From: Pseudidiomarina terrestris
GTDB lineage: Bacteria; Pseudomonadota; Gammaproteobacteria; Enterobacterales; Alteromonadaceae
Reading direction: 5' to 3'
Assembly: GCF_030466405.1 (NCBI RefSeq)
Contig: NZ_JAGGJF010000001.1
Span: 248,001-312,000, forward strand
Length of the DNA: 64,000 nt
The notes beneath the pieces are model-generated. The model was not told the origin of the DNA and did not search any database. It was given only the letters and a program-made list of their open reading frames with translations. The position numbers were made by a program, and so were the translations under genes. Below are positions 1-7,967 of this stretch, piece after piece; the stretch's first letter is position 1; the number at the start of each line of letters is the position of its first letter.

Positions 1-975
1 CGGGTTACCAAAGTCGAAGAACGCTTCGATACCGCCTGGGTTGGCACTGTCAATCCAGCCGAACATGTTGTCGCCAGAAAGAGTGAACACGATTTTTTCA
101 GCTGGATCCTGGTCTACCTGAACAACGAAATCCCACGCCGAAGCGTTATCATCAGCTGGGCTACCAGCATCAGGGTTGTCAGTAGTTACTACCCAGAATT
201 CGCCATCATCAGTCGAGTAGTTGTTACCGTGAGAGGCACCGTTAACACGGAATAAACGACGGTATTCCCAAACATCCAACTCACCGCTGTATTCTTGTTC
301 AACGCGCAGTTCGAACTGTGGACCCATTTTGAACAACTGAGTGTTGTCGACCATAGGTGAAGTTACAGTGTCAAACGGCCATGGGTTGGTGTTCGTTGGC
401 CATGGCTGATTATCCAGACGTGAGAAGGTGTCAAACATAACACCAGACTGAGCAACAACTACAGGTGCATCAAAGTTGAAGCGACCGAAGTCTAACTCGA
501 TACCGTAAGTGGTGTCGTTAGAAGCAGTAGTTTCATCACCGAAGATGTTCGTTACACGGTAGATAAGAACGGTGTTGTTATCGTCGTCAGCAGTCTGAGC
601 TACGAAATCAAGAGTCATACCCTTGTTCACGTCTTCCAGGTCGCCATCGTCGTTGTAACTGCCTGCAGGAGGCATAATCACACCGTTGCCCGCGAAGTTG
701 CCTTCATCAAACTGCTCACCGAAACCAACTGTTAGCTGATCCGGGTGGCCATCGATGTATGCACCGTCTTCGAAGCGGAGGTAAACGTAATCACCCTCTT
801 TGTATTCGTCGTTCAGGGTCAATACGATATTTTTCGACAAGATTTCATCCATGGTAGACATGAATTCATTTGTCGCATAAGTAGTGTCTGTGAGAGAGAC
901 GTCTGCAGCCATCGCTCCCGTGCTAGCGCCGGCAATTGCCAAAGCTACTAGCGAACGTTTAAACATGTTTGTCAT
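1..975 (-). CDS. S-layer-like secreted surface protein, 3' end outside window
   Basis: Open reading frame of 325 codons read from the complement and still open at base 1, so the C-terminal part is missing. The start at 975 is preceded by GGAGA at five bases. It begins with a Sec signal peptide (MTNMFKRSLVALAIAG, probable cut after AMA at about residue 23). The visible mature part is rich in Asp, Thr, Asn and Gly, contains no cysteine and has no catalytic motif that I recognise. It lies directly downstream of, and in the same direction as, a type II secretion-like gene set ending in a secretin. That position and composition suggest an abundant exported surface protein; proteobacterial S-layer proteins such as SLR4 of Pseudoalteromonas tunicata are the obvious comparison. 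The S-layer role is inference, not sequence proof. Confidence 0.6.
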   Translation of the reverse strand, partial: MTNMFKRSLVALAIAGASTGAMAADVSLTDTTYATNEFMSTMDEILSKNIVLTLNDEYKEGDYVYLRFEDGAYIDGHPDQLTVGFGEQFDEGNFAGNGVIMPPAGSYNDDGDLEDVNKGMTLDFVAQTADDDNNTVLIYRVTNIFGDETTASNDTTYGIELDFGRFNFDAPVVVAQSGVMFDTFSRLDNQPWPTNTNPWPFDTVTSPMVDNTQLFKMGPQFELRVEQEYSGELDVWEYRRLFRVNGASHGNNYSTDDGEFWVVTTDNPDAGSPADDNASAWDFVVQVDQDPAEKIVFTLSGDNMFGWIDSANPGGIEAFFDFGNP

Positions 976-1047
976 GATGTTCTCCAATTTCATGAAATAA
1001 GAGCTTCCAGCTAATAAACAAGCTTTCACTCCTGTAGTTATCAAATT

Positions 1048-1066
1048 GACCTCACCAAATGAGGTC
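1048..1066 (-). other. Short stem-loop in the leader of the S-layer-like gene
   Basis: GACCTC and GAGGTC form a six-base stem around a seven-base loop. Read on the minus strand, no T-tract follows, so it is a poor terminator for the upstream secretin gene. It may be a 5' mRNA structure, which often stabilises abundant transcripts. Function is inferred only. Confidence 0.3.
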
Positions 1067-1113
1067 CCTTCGATTTTTTTCGAACTTTCAGTCTTTTAAG
1101 AGTCGCAGGTCCG

Positions 1114-1138
1114 GTAACGAGGTGATTAATCACGTTAC
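1114..1138. promoter_or_regulatory. Palindromic candidate operator
   Basis: A perfect 12-base palindrome GTGATTAATCAC (1122-1133) is bracketed by GTAAC (1114-1118) and GTTAC (1134-1138). Its placement about 150 bases upstream of the S-layer-like start suits a transcription factor site. No regulator is identified. Confidence 0.3.
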
Positions 1139-1280
1139 AGAACACTCTATTCAAGATGAGAGTCCAAAATACTTCGTTGACTCTTTACCGAGTCCCCTAA
1201 TTGCTTTGCCGTTGAGGTTGTTAATTATGGTTTTTCTATACATCCATATGCTCAACATTTTTGCAAAGTTGCTAGCAAGA

Positions 1281-3302
1281 TTAGTCGTTAACCGAGATAG
1301 TTGTCAAGCCATCCGCAATGGTTTTTCTTATTTCTTCCCACTGTTCCGTACGTTCAATGATGCGTGGGGTAATGAAAATCACCAACTCGGTTTTTTCATT
1401 CGATTCTTTCTCAGATTTAAATAAATTACCGAGTAATGGAATATCCCCCAGTAATGGCACTTTACTGTCACCACTGGAGTTATTTTCCGAGATTAAGCCA
1501 CCTAATAGTATCGTCTGTCCGCTTTGCGCAATGACCTCGGTTTGGATTGCGCGCTCGAAGATACTTGGATTCCCGGCAACCGAAGGTCCGGTCGGTGAAG
1601 TGTTTGAAATCGTTTGATTAATTTGCAGTACCACCAAGCCTTGTGCATTGATGGTCGGAGTGACGGTAAGCTGCACACCGGTTTTACGGTATTCAACCGA
1701 CTGCGTCTGGCTTTCCAGATTCGGTGTAAAGGTGGTCGAACCCACTGTTGGAATGTCATTACCGACATTGATCGAGGCCGCAACACCATCGCGGACCACC
1801 AAAGTTGGATTCGAGATCACATTGACTAAATTCGAGCTTTGCTGCAGGTTGGCAATGAATCTGTCGAAGCCATCGACCCAGCTTAAGCGTAAACCGCCGA
1901 TATCTTGAGCCCCTAAAGTACCAAGAGTACCGCCACTAAAATTACCGTTGCGGAAGGCAAATTCAAAGCCTTGCGCGAATTCATCGGTCAGGGTCACCTC
2001 AGCAATGGTCGCATCGAGTACGATTTGCTTCGGCATCACATCGAGCCGGCGCACCACCGGCAACAAGGCTTTATAGTCGCCACCAGTGGTATAAAAAATA
2101 ATCGAGTTCGAGCGTTCATCGACGGTCATGCGCATGTCTTCATTACTTGCGGTCATACCACGCTGTCCGCTTTGCCCCGTCGCTCCACCCTGTGCAGATT
2201 GCGTGTCACGGGCAGTATTACCGCCCATTTGCGTGCTGCCCATCAGGTTACCGATGGACGCACCTAGATCCGAGGCACGCGCGTAACGCGGATGATAAAT
2301 GTAATACCCTCTTTCAGGACCTTTGCTCGGTTGGTCAATTTGCTGTGTCCAGTAGCGCGCCCGATCCAGAACTTCTTCGTTAGACGCAAACATCGCCACG
2401 GCACCAAGCTGGGCCACCGGCACAGTTAACACAGCCACTCCCATACCGGCCTGGCGACCGACGCTAACGCCTTCGGCTTCCATTAATTCTTTGATCTGGT
2501 CAATGTAATCCATCGGCGACAAATACGTCAGCTCAACCATTGCCACATGTCGGCCGCGATTGGCGGGTACATCCAGGAGGTGAACCAGGTCTAAGAATCG
2601 AATAATTTCAGCACGGTTACCTTCGACAAAAAAGGCATTCTGCACCTGATCGGCTGAAACTTTGACGCTGGAAAGATTACGCAAGGTACGCTCTAGTGAT
2701 GTCTTCAAGCCGTATTTGAGCGGAATCACTTGCATGATTTTTTGCGCGGTATCCGGCACATCAGCGTAGCGACGGCCAAATCCAATTACGATATCCGTAC
2801 GCGCATCCGTTCTTGGATAAATGTAATAGGTCCCATCGCGCAAGGATACATCCAGACCGTTATCGATCAGTAACTGACGCGACAGCGAGAAGAGTTCTCT
2901 CGAGCTAACACTGTTGGATAAATTCAGCGTGACGTTTTGCTTTAAGTCACCCTGCGTCGCTATCACGTAATTTGCTTGTAATGCAGTGCCGAACACCGTC
3001 TCGATAAAATTGCGCAGCGGCAATTCATTAGCATTAAGCGAATGTGAGTCGGTGGTGCTGAACTCTTTGGCTGGATCCGTATCACTACGTTTCAAGTAAT
3101 TTTCATAGTCCATCGAACGCAGCTGCTGAAAGCCTTTGGTCTCAAGCGTAGGCTCATCGCGCGTTTCGTTGTCTGAGTAATTGATATCATTCGCTTCGAG
3201 GCGTTTCGGGTTGACCTTTATCGGCTCAGGCGTTTGTGCGCAACTCAGCACGCTGCATGCGGCGAGTAGTGCGACACAGTATTTTAGGTGCGTTCGGCTC
3301 AT
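1281..3302 (-). CDS. MshL/GspD-type outer-membrane secretin (lipoprotein)
   Basis: 673 residues. The N-terminus carries a lipobox (LLAAC, Cys16), so it is probably a self-piloting secretin lipoprotein. A short N-terminal secretin domain spans about residues 95-165. A Gly/Gln/Ser-rich insert lies at about 355-390. The C-terminal beta-barrel region carries the family hallmark [14 protein letters not shown] at 615-628, followed by ELVIFITPRII. The architecture is closer to MshL/PilQ-type secretins than to GspD with its several N-domains, and it lacks GspD's long N0-N3 region. GAGGAAATT precedes the ATG. It forms the outer-membrane pore of the machine encoded upstream and is the last machine gene before the S-layer-like gene, so that protein is its probable cargo. 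Confidence 0.85.
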   Translation of the reverse strand: MSRTHLKYCVALLAACSVLSCAQTPEPIKVNPKRLEANDINYSDNETRDEPTLETKGFQQLRSMDYENYLKRSDTDPAKEFSTTDSHSLNANELPLRNFIETVFGTALQANYVIATQGDLKQNVTLNLSNSVSSRELFSLSRQLLIDNGLDVSLRDGTYYIYPRTDARTDIVIGFGRRYADVPDTAQKIMQVIPLKYGLKTSLERTLRNLSSVKVSADQVQNAFFVEGNRAEIIRFLDLVHLLDVPANRGRHVAMVELTYLSPMDYIDQIKELMEAEGVSVGRQAGMGVAVLTVPVAQLGAVAMFASNEEVLDRARYWTQQIDQPSKGPERGYYIYHPRYARASDLGASIGNLMGSTQMGGNTARDTQSAQGGATGQSGQRGMTASNEDMRMTVDERSNSIIFYTTGGDYKALLPVVRRLDVMPKQIVLDATIAEVTLTDEFAQGFEFAFRNGNFSGGTLGTLGAQDIGGLRLSWVDGFDRFIANLQQSSNLVNVISNPTLVVRDGVAASINVGNDIPTVGSTTFTPNLESQTQSVEYRKTGVQLTVTPTINAQGLVVLQINQTISNTSPTGPSVAGNPSIFERAIQTEVIAQSGQTILLGGLISENNSSGDSKVPLLGDIPLLGNLFKSEKESNEKTELVIFITPRIIERTEQWEEIRKTIADGLTTISVND

Positions 3303-3326
3303 AATTTCCTCATTTCTTCTACGGCG

Positions 3327-3848
3327 CTAATAGTCGAACACCGGAATCGTGACAGATTCGTCGTCACCACCGATAAAGGTGACACTATTGACGTTAATTT
3401 TGCTGACAGTGTAGCCATTCAATTCGAAGCCTTCGCTGATCTCTGTGATCTCGACTTGGCGACTTTCAATTTGCTGAGTATCAATCAGAGCGATACGCGC
3501 ACCGCCGGTTGCGGCTTCACTTGCCGTATACACGCCTCGTACCCGGACTCGCATGTCACCTAAGTTCACCCCACCTTCGAGCAAGGCAGCTTTGGGCTCA
3601 CTTACTGCCACTTGTTGTTCTTGTTGACTTTTTTCTGCTTCTTCGCGGCGCTGTTGCAACCAGCTTTTAACTTCCTCACTGGCCTGTGCCGACGCGAACT
3701 CGATGCCAACTCCGGCCATAGGGTCAAAGTTGCGGGAGGCGTCACTTTCTGCGACATATATACGTTGCGCAAAATCGATGACACAGATGATCACCAATGC
3801 CACAGCTATCAGTTTTACGCTTGTTGGGAGCTGCTGCCAAGCTTTCAT
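3327..3848 (-). CDS. PilP/MshK/GspC-like bitopic inner-membrane protein
   Basis: 173 residues with one membrane segment near the N-terminus (about 12-27), then a Gln/Glu-rich linker and a small C-terminal beta domain ending GYTVSKINVNSVTF (about 143-156). That ending resembles the HR/PilP fold of proteins that connect the inner-membrane platform to the secretin. Its start overlaps the upstream gene by four bases and a 24-base gap separates it from the secretin gene. It probably replaces GspC in this machine; no PDZ domain is visible. The family call rests on shape, position and the C-terminal motif. Confidence 0.65.
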   Translation of the reverse strand: MKAWQQLPTSVKLIAVALVIICVIDFAQRIYVAESDASRNFDPMAGVGIEFASAQASEEVKSWLQQRREEAEKSQQEQQVAVSEPKAALLEGGVNLGDMRVRVRGVYTASEAATGGARIALIDTQQIESRQVEITEISEGFELNGYTVSKINVNSVTFIGGDDESVTIPVFDY

Positions 3849-4396
3849 AACGGCCCTCCCTGCTCGCGCACAGCCACCTGTAAGATTATGGTCAGCTCGT
3901 GGACATTACCGCGGCGCCGTTGCGATGGCCGTAACTCAATACTTTGTTGCCGCACGAATGGCATTTGCTCCATTAAGGCAAGTTGCGCCTGCGCGACATG
4001 CTCGATGGTGCCGGCGATACGAACTTTGGCATTCAAGGTAGCAATACCAGCGCCTTGGCTTTGTAGTCCTGTCATCCAGTTGAATTCATCGATAGCCACA
4101 GTGTGGGTGCGCAATAGTGTTTCAATCTGGTCCTGCATCTGGATCTGCAGCAGTGTAGTTTCCGTGGCGTTGGGCAAGCTTGTGACTATAGTTGCACGCT
4201 GCTCAACCGCAACCTGATGCGCGGCAATCACTTGCTCAGCATGGGACAAGAGTTGTTCGCTACGCTGCACCTGCCCCTGCGTTAGGCCGAGTTCAGTGGT
4301 CAGGTCATTCTGCCAACTTAGAATAGGTTTCACGACAAATTGCAGCGCGGCCAAAAACGCAGCGAAGATCAGTAGTTGACGTTGCGAGCTGGTCAT
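3845..4396 (-). CDS. GspM/PilO/MshJ-like platform protein
   Basis: 183 residues: a short cytoplasmic N-terminus, one membrane helix (about residues 8-25), a coiled-coil-like stretch (about 30-65) and a ferredoxin-like periplasmic region. This is the usual plan of GspM and PilO proteins, which pair with GspL/PilN-type partners. It overlaps both neighbours by four bases (ATGA), so translation is probably coupled. No catalytic residues are expected. Confidence 0.6.
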   Translation of the reverse strand: MTSSQRQLLIFAAFLAALQFVVKPILSWQNDLTTELGLTQGQVQRSEQLLSHAEQVIAAHQVAVEQRATIVTSLPNATETTLLQIQMQDQIETLLRTHTVAIDEFNWMTGLQSQGAGIATLNAKVRIAGTIEHVAQAQLALMEQMPFVRQQSIELRPSQRRRGNVHELTIILQVAVREQGGPL

Positions 4397-5508
4397 TGGC
4401 CACCTCCTTGCTGCAGCAAGGATAAATCTATGCGAAACCGCTGTTTGCCGCTACCACCGCGCACCGGAGATGCGAATTCAGCTTTTTCAACCTGGGGTAA
4501 ATCATGCAAGGTTTTCAATAATTCCAGAGCATTTTCGGTCTGACCACCGACGCTGAGTTGCTTGCCGTCACCCTGCATAAACGACAGGCTGACCTGATGC
4601 TGTTCGATGACCGCGAAGACTTCCCAGAAACCGTTAATAGTGTCGGCATTTACATAGACCTGACTGAGCTGTTCAATACTGTCGCTAACGCTTGCCAATT
4701 CATTCTGCCGGGTGAGCAGTTCACTGACTTCGGGGGTAATGGCTTCGAGTTTATGATTAAGCCAACTGCGCTCAAGCATTAAATAACCGCTGCTTAGCGC
4801 TAAATAAATCGCACCAATAACAGCGATAACGGCGAGGGCCGGTTGCCAGGCAAAGGATTTACTGCTCGCAGATTTTTGCCAGCCCTGGCGCCAATAATGG
4901 CTACCCAGCTTGCTTACGCCACGCGTGATCAGCGGGCCGAGCTGGCTATCATTGATTTGGGTGATCGGGCTGCTGCTTGGGCACCCCAGTGCCAGCTGCG
5001 CACGCTGCGCGTCACGCATCATGCTTGAGCGCACGGCGGTTTGCCACTGCTGCTCTTGATTAAAGAGGAAGTAGCAATGCTCGCCGCTCTCTATTTGGTA
5101 GAAGCCTTCAGTTAAGGCGGCGCTAAGCACCAGCGATTCCGGTAACACGACAAAAGCTCTACTGAGCAGCGCCTGCCCCTCATCATTTAGCGTCAGCGTC
5201 AGGACGCGTCGCTGGCCGTCTTGCCAGGGACCGATAAAATGCTGTTGACTGGAGCTTGTCGCTTTTTGCTTGAGGACTTTTCTTAAACCGTTAAACGATC
5301 GGATAGTGAAGGACTGCCAACTTTCCTGATAAAAGCTGCGCGCCAGCACCAGACAAGCTACCCGACGTTTGGGGGGCGCCGAGGGCTTAGTGTTCTGACC
5401 CTGAAACCACTGGCCTTGTTGATTGACACGCCAAACCAAAGTCGTCATGCCGCCTTTCAGCTGACGCTGAAGCGATGCTTTGGTTTTCGTCGAAGTTGCA
5501 GCTACCAT
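4393..5508 (-). CDS. GspL/MshI-like inner-membrane assembly protein
   Basis: 371 residues. A cytoplasmic N-terminal domain of about 215 residues is followed by one hydrophobic helix (about 220-245, ALAVIAVIGAIYLAL) and a periplasmic C-terminal domain. This matches proteins that join the ATPase to the periplasmic platform (GspL, MshI, PilM/N). The chosen ATG has no clear ribosome site. A second ATG at 5448, preceded by AAAGGCGGC, could be the true start and would give 351 residues. The next gene downstream overlaps by four bases. Confidence 0.6.
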   Translation of the reverse strand: MVAATSTKTKASLQRQLKGGMTTLVWRVNQQGQWFQGQNTKPSAPPKRRVACLVLARSFYQESWQSFTIRSFNGLRKVLKQKATSSSQQHFIGPWQDGQRRVLTLTLNDEGQALLSRAFVVLPESLVLSAALTEGFYQIESGEHCYFLFNQEQQWQTAVRSSMMRDAQRAQLALGCPSSSPITQINDSQLGPLITRGVSKLGSHYWRQGWQKSASSKSFAWQPALAVIAVIGAIYLALSSGYLMLERSWLNHKLEAITPEVSELLTRQNELASVSDSIEQLSQVYVNADTINGFWEVFAVIEQHQVSLSFMQGDGKQLSVGGQTENALELLKTLHDLPQVEKAEFASPVRGGSGKQRFRIDLSLLQQGGGQ

Positions 5509-5539
5509 TTTGTTATCGTTGTACTTATTGTTTTACTGG

Positions 5540-6415
5540 TTATTGTACGGTTCGTTGTGCCTGCTGAAAGTGCTTAGCATGCAAACGCAATGGGATTGGC
5601 TGCCGCGGTCGATAGTCGATGCGCCGATACAGCTGCAACCCGCCAGGCTCTGCAGTGATGCGAATGCGCTGCTGTTCCCCCGGAAAAATATCACTATCAA
5701 GAGCACCCTGTAAATTAATGAACTCTTGTAGCATTCCCACAGCATTATCATTACTTTTTCTTAATGCTTGGATAGTATCAGCTTGCCCCTGGGTTAGCAA
5801 TATGGTCAAAACTTCGTCTGGAGCCCAGGCTGGATTATGGATGTTAGCGTCTAAGGTCGTGTAGGGACGGATTAAATTCACATCCCGCATGGTCCAGTTG
5901 TTAAGGTGAGCTAAGTCCGAAAATGATTGGAAGAACAGCTGATCAGGCTGCATAAGCCACTCTCGTAACTCGCGTGTCATGAGTTCGGCGCGCTGCGGTG
6001 CAACATCGAGCTGTACCAGCAGGTCAGCCAGCTTGTCCGTCTCAAAGCTAACATTCAGCAGACTGCTCTCATTTTGCATCTGTAGGCTCACTGCTGATCC
6101 TAACGGCTCGAACGCAACGCGATTTGGTAGCGGTAAGGAGTGAGGATAGTTATAGAAGTTCACTCCGGCCAGCGGACTCTCAGGGTTATTGCGAGCCAGC
6201 AGCCAGTCATTGCTTAATAACAGAGCATCCAGATAGTTTGCCGTCGACTCCAGTGCTAGTTGCAGTTCGGCTTGATCCTGCATGGCCTGCGCGCGCTGAA
6301 CGGAGGAGCGCGTTTGCTGACTCATTACCAATAGTAAAACTGAAATAATGGCAACCATGAGTAGCACCTGAAAAAGTGCCATGCCTTGTTGGGTTTCGAG
6401 GCGTTGCTTACACAT
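5540..6415 (-). CDS. GspK-like minor pseudopilin
   Basis: 291 residues from the ATG at 6415, which overlaps the upstream gene's stop by eight bases; an upstream in-frame ATG at 6451 lies inside that gene and is less likely. A type III signal is present: a short basic leader, then QQG before MALFQVLLMVAIISVL. Position +5 is Gln instead of Glu, and absence of Glu5 is typical of GspK. The large C-terminal domain is consistent with the alpha-helical insert that lets GspK cap the pseudopilus tip. It follows the H, I and J-like genes as in classical operons. Confidence 0.75.
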   Translation of the reverse strand: MCKQRLETQQGMALFQVLLMVAIISVLLLVMSQQTRSSVQRAQAMQDQAELQLALESTANYLDALLLSNDWLLARNNPESPLAGVNFYNYPHSLPLPNRVAFEPLGSAVSLQMQNESSLLNVSFETDKLADLLVQLDVAPQRAELMTRELREWLMQPDQLFFQSFSDLAHLNNWTMRDVNLIRPYTTLDANIHNPAWAPDEVLTILLTQGQADTIQALRKSNDNAVGMLQEFINLQGALDSDIFPGEQQRIRITAEPGGLQLYRRIDYRPRQPIPLRLHAKHFQQAQRTVQ

Positions 6416-7094
6416 CACGGGTATACCTCGACAGTGCTGATTCAACTGCATCGGGAACCTCGATCAGCCAACGGAAGCCATTCAGGTCGACTTCAATGGC
6501 TTGCGGGTGCAACACGCGCTGCATACCATCATAGTCATTAAACCATTCCAGACTGTAAGCCTGTGCCGCTTCCGCAGATACTGTATCATTGCGTTCACGC
6601 AGAGACTGATAGCCGTAATACCGAAAGTCGATGCGACCGATGTTGTCATACAGAATGCGGCGAAAGTTAAAGGGTAATTCTTGCTCTTCACGACTGAGGT
6701 AAACGTCCGTCAGCACCGCTTCTTCATACACCAGCCGGAAGGTGCCATCGCCATTGGCTTCACGAAATAGACGGTAGACCGCAGCCGCGTCAGGATTCTG
6801 CACGCTGGTGTGAGACACCGCGGTAAAACCCTCCGCGCGCCCCAGAAAATAGAAGCCCAGGCGGTCGTTCTCACCGTAGACCGCTTTCGAGTAGGTGTTC
6901 CAGGTCACTTTCTGCACTAAGCTGGCCAAATGATGACGCTCCCCAGAGCTCTCGGCGAGGCCCTTATTGCGCTGCCAGTTTTGACTGAAATAATCGTAGG
7001 CGAGTGCGCCACTAATCATCAGCAGTGACAGCAGCACCATCGCAATCAGCGTCTCAACTAGGGTGAAGCCGCTTGACGAATTGTTTCGTCCCAT
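6408..7094 (-). CDS. GspJ-like minor pseudopilin
   Basis: 228 residues. The leader ends SSG and is followed by FTLVETLIAMVLLSL, so prepilin peptidase cleavage and Glu5 are conserved. Length is close to GspJ (about 200). It overlaps the I-like gene by 37 bases and the K-like gene by eight. It should form the pseudopilus tip complex with the I-like and K-like subunits. Confidence 0.75.
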   Translation of the reverse strand: MGRNNSSSGFTLVETLIAMVLLSLLMISGALAYDYFSQNWQRNKGLAESSGERHHLASLVQKVTWNTYSKAVYGENDRLGFYFLGRAEGFTAVSHTSVQNPDAAAVYRLFREANGDGTFRLVYEEAVLTDVYLSREEQELPFNFRRILYDNIGRIDFRYYGYQSLRERNDTVSAEAAQAYSLEWFNDYDGMQRVLHPQAIEVDLNGFRWLIEVPDAVESALSRYTRDV

Positions 7095-7495
7095 ACCAGC
7101 TCCTCGTAGTTAAATGTGCGTTGGGTACTACCGTAGTTCATGTTCAGAGTGATCGCGTAGAGTCGATAGCGTTGACCATACTGATTATAAGCGCCTAGTC
7201 CATCATCATAGAAAGGTGCTGGTGGCAGATAGGCAATTTGCTCAGCCTGCCACGCGATCTCTACGTCTTGGCTGAACAGCTCGCTGCCCGACGTTTGGCC
7301 GTCATGCTGCAAGTTGAATTTAATATTGCTGCGCACGGTATCGAGCTGCGTCAGAATATGGGTGACCTCTGCCGCCTTCACCGAATTCTGCATATTATTC
7401 TGAAATGCCATCACGCCGGTGACCACCGTTGCGAATAAAATGGTCATCGCCACCAGGATTTCGATCAAGGTAAAGCCGCTAGTCGCGCGTCGCAT
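7058..7495 (-). CDS. GspI-like minor pseudopilin
   Basis: 145 residues. Leader MRRATSG is followed by FTLIEILVAMTILFATV, giving a prepilin peptidase site with Glu5. Size and position between the H-like and J-like genes fit GspI. Both ends overlap neighbouring genes, which suggests translational coupling within the run. Confidence 0.75.
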   Translation of the reverse strand: MRRATSGFTLIEILVAMTILFATVVTGVMAFQNNMQNSVKAAEVTHILTQLDTVRSNIKFNLQHDGQTSGSELFSQDVEIAWQAEQIAYLPPAPFYDDGLGAYNQYGQRYRLYAITLNMNYGSTQRTFNYEELVWDETIRQAASP

Positions 7496-7967
7496 TGCTC
7501 ACCTCCTCGCCAAGCTCGATCAGCGTCATGTTCAGTTCCCGCCCGAGCTCACGTTCGCCTTCCTGCCAACGCAGGTTAGCTGGTGTCCAGAACCCATTCC
7601 GGTTCAGCGCCAACCGCTGCCCTGGAAAACTCAGATAGTCGAACTCCACCACCTCGCCCCCGCTCTGCTGCAAGTTATCCACAAAGGGCAGCCCTTTCTT
7701 ATCCACAGAGGGCTGCCCTTTCTGGATAAGTAGTTGGTTGGTGTGGGTGGTGAGGGTGTAGGCTTGGTTTTGGCTGTAGGCCTGAAATTGATAGTGGTCG
7801 AGCAGGCGCAGCAGGGCCTCGCGTTCGGCGGTGGCTTTGCTGCGGTCGTACTGGCTTAGGGCGACGGGGCCGATGAGGCTGGCGGCAATGCCAATAATCA
7901 CCAGCACCACCAATAACTCGATAAGGGTGAAGCCGCGATAAAGCTTATCGGCAGCAGCGCGCATCAT
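7479..7967 (-). CDS. GspH-like minor pseudopilin with an internal repeat insertion
   Basis: 162 residues. Leader MMRAAADKLYRG is followed by FTLIELLVVLVIIGIA, a standard class III signal with Glu5. The body has a tandem peptide QKGQPSVD/KKGLPFVD at about residues 83-98, encoded by the 24-bp tandem repeat at 7675-7722. The repeat belongs to a palindromic family seen elsewhere in this window. The frame stays open through it, so the gene is likely functional and the insert probably sits in a surface loop. It overlaps the F-like gene by four bases. Confidence 0.75.
   Translation of the reverse strand: MMRAAADKLYRGFTLIELLVVLVIIGIAASLIGPVALSQYDRSKATAEREALLRLLDHYQFQAYSQNQAYTLTTHTNQLLIQKGQPSVDKKGLPFVDNLQQSGGEVVEFDYLSFPGQRLALNRNGFWTPANLRWQEGERELGRELNMTLIELGEEVSNATRD
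7675..7722. repeat. 24-bp tandem duplication containing AAGGGC-n-GCCCTT palindromes, inside a gene
   Basis: Two adjacent 24-base units, TTATCCACAAAGGGCAGCCC... (7675-7698) and TTATCCACAGAGGGCTGCCC... (7699-7722), differ at two positions. Each contains a near-perfect palindrome. The unit length is a multiple of three, so the reading frame survives. Related cores occur at 41758-41848 and 50695-50751. Confidence 0.9.

Larger units (their letters stand above)
976..1280. other. Leader/intergenic region upstream of the S-layer-like gene
   Basis: About 305 bases without a supported gene, between the secretin stop and the surface-protein start. Small open frames here are chance. It holds two inverted repeats described separately (1048-1066 and 1114-1138) and a T-run inside the palindrome TTCGA...TCGAA at 1069-1084. 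No convincing -35/-10 pair was found. The length suggests a long leader and independent expression of the downstream gene, as expected for a very abundant protein. Confidence 0.5.

Noticed and set aside
3612-4217. Plus-strand 201-codon frame across the PilP- and PilO-like genes
   Set aside because: No ribosome site or recognisable domain, and it crosses the junction of two overlapping minus-strand genes with good structure.
5540-6451. Longer start for the GspK-like gene at 6451
   Set aside because: It would overlap the J-like gene by 44 bases and lengthen the prepilin leader; the ATG at 6415 gives a usual leader and an eight-base overlap.
7675-7722. Possible CRISPR-like repeat
   Set aside because: Only two units, directly adjacent with no spacers, inside a coding gene.
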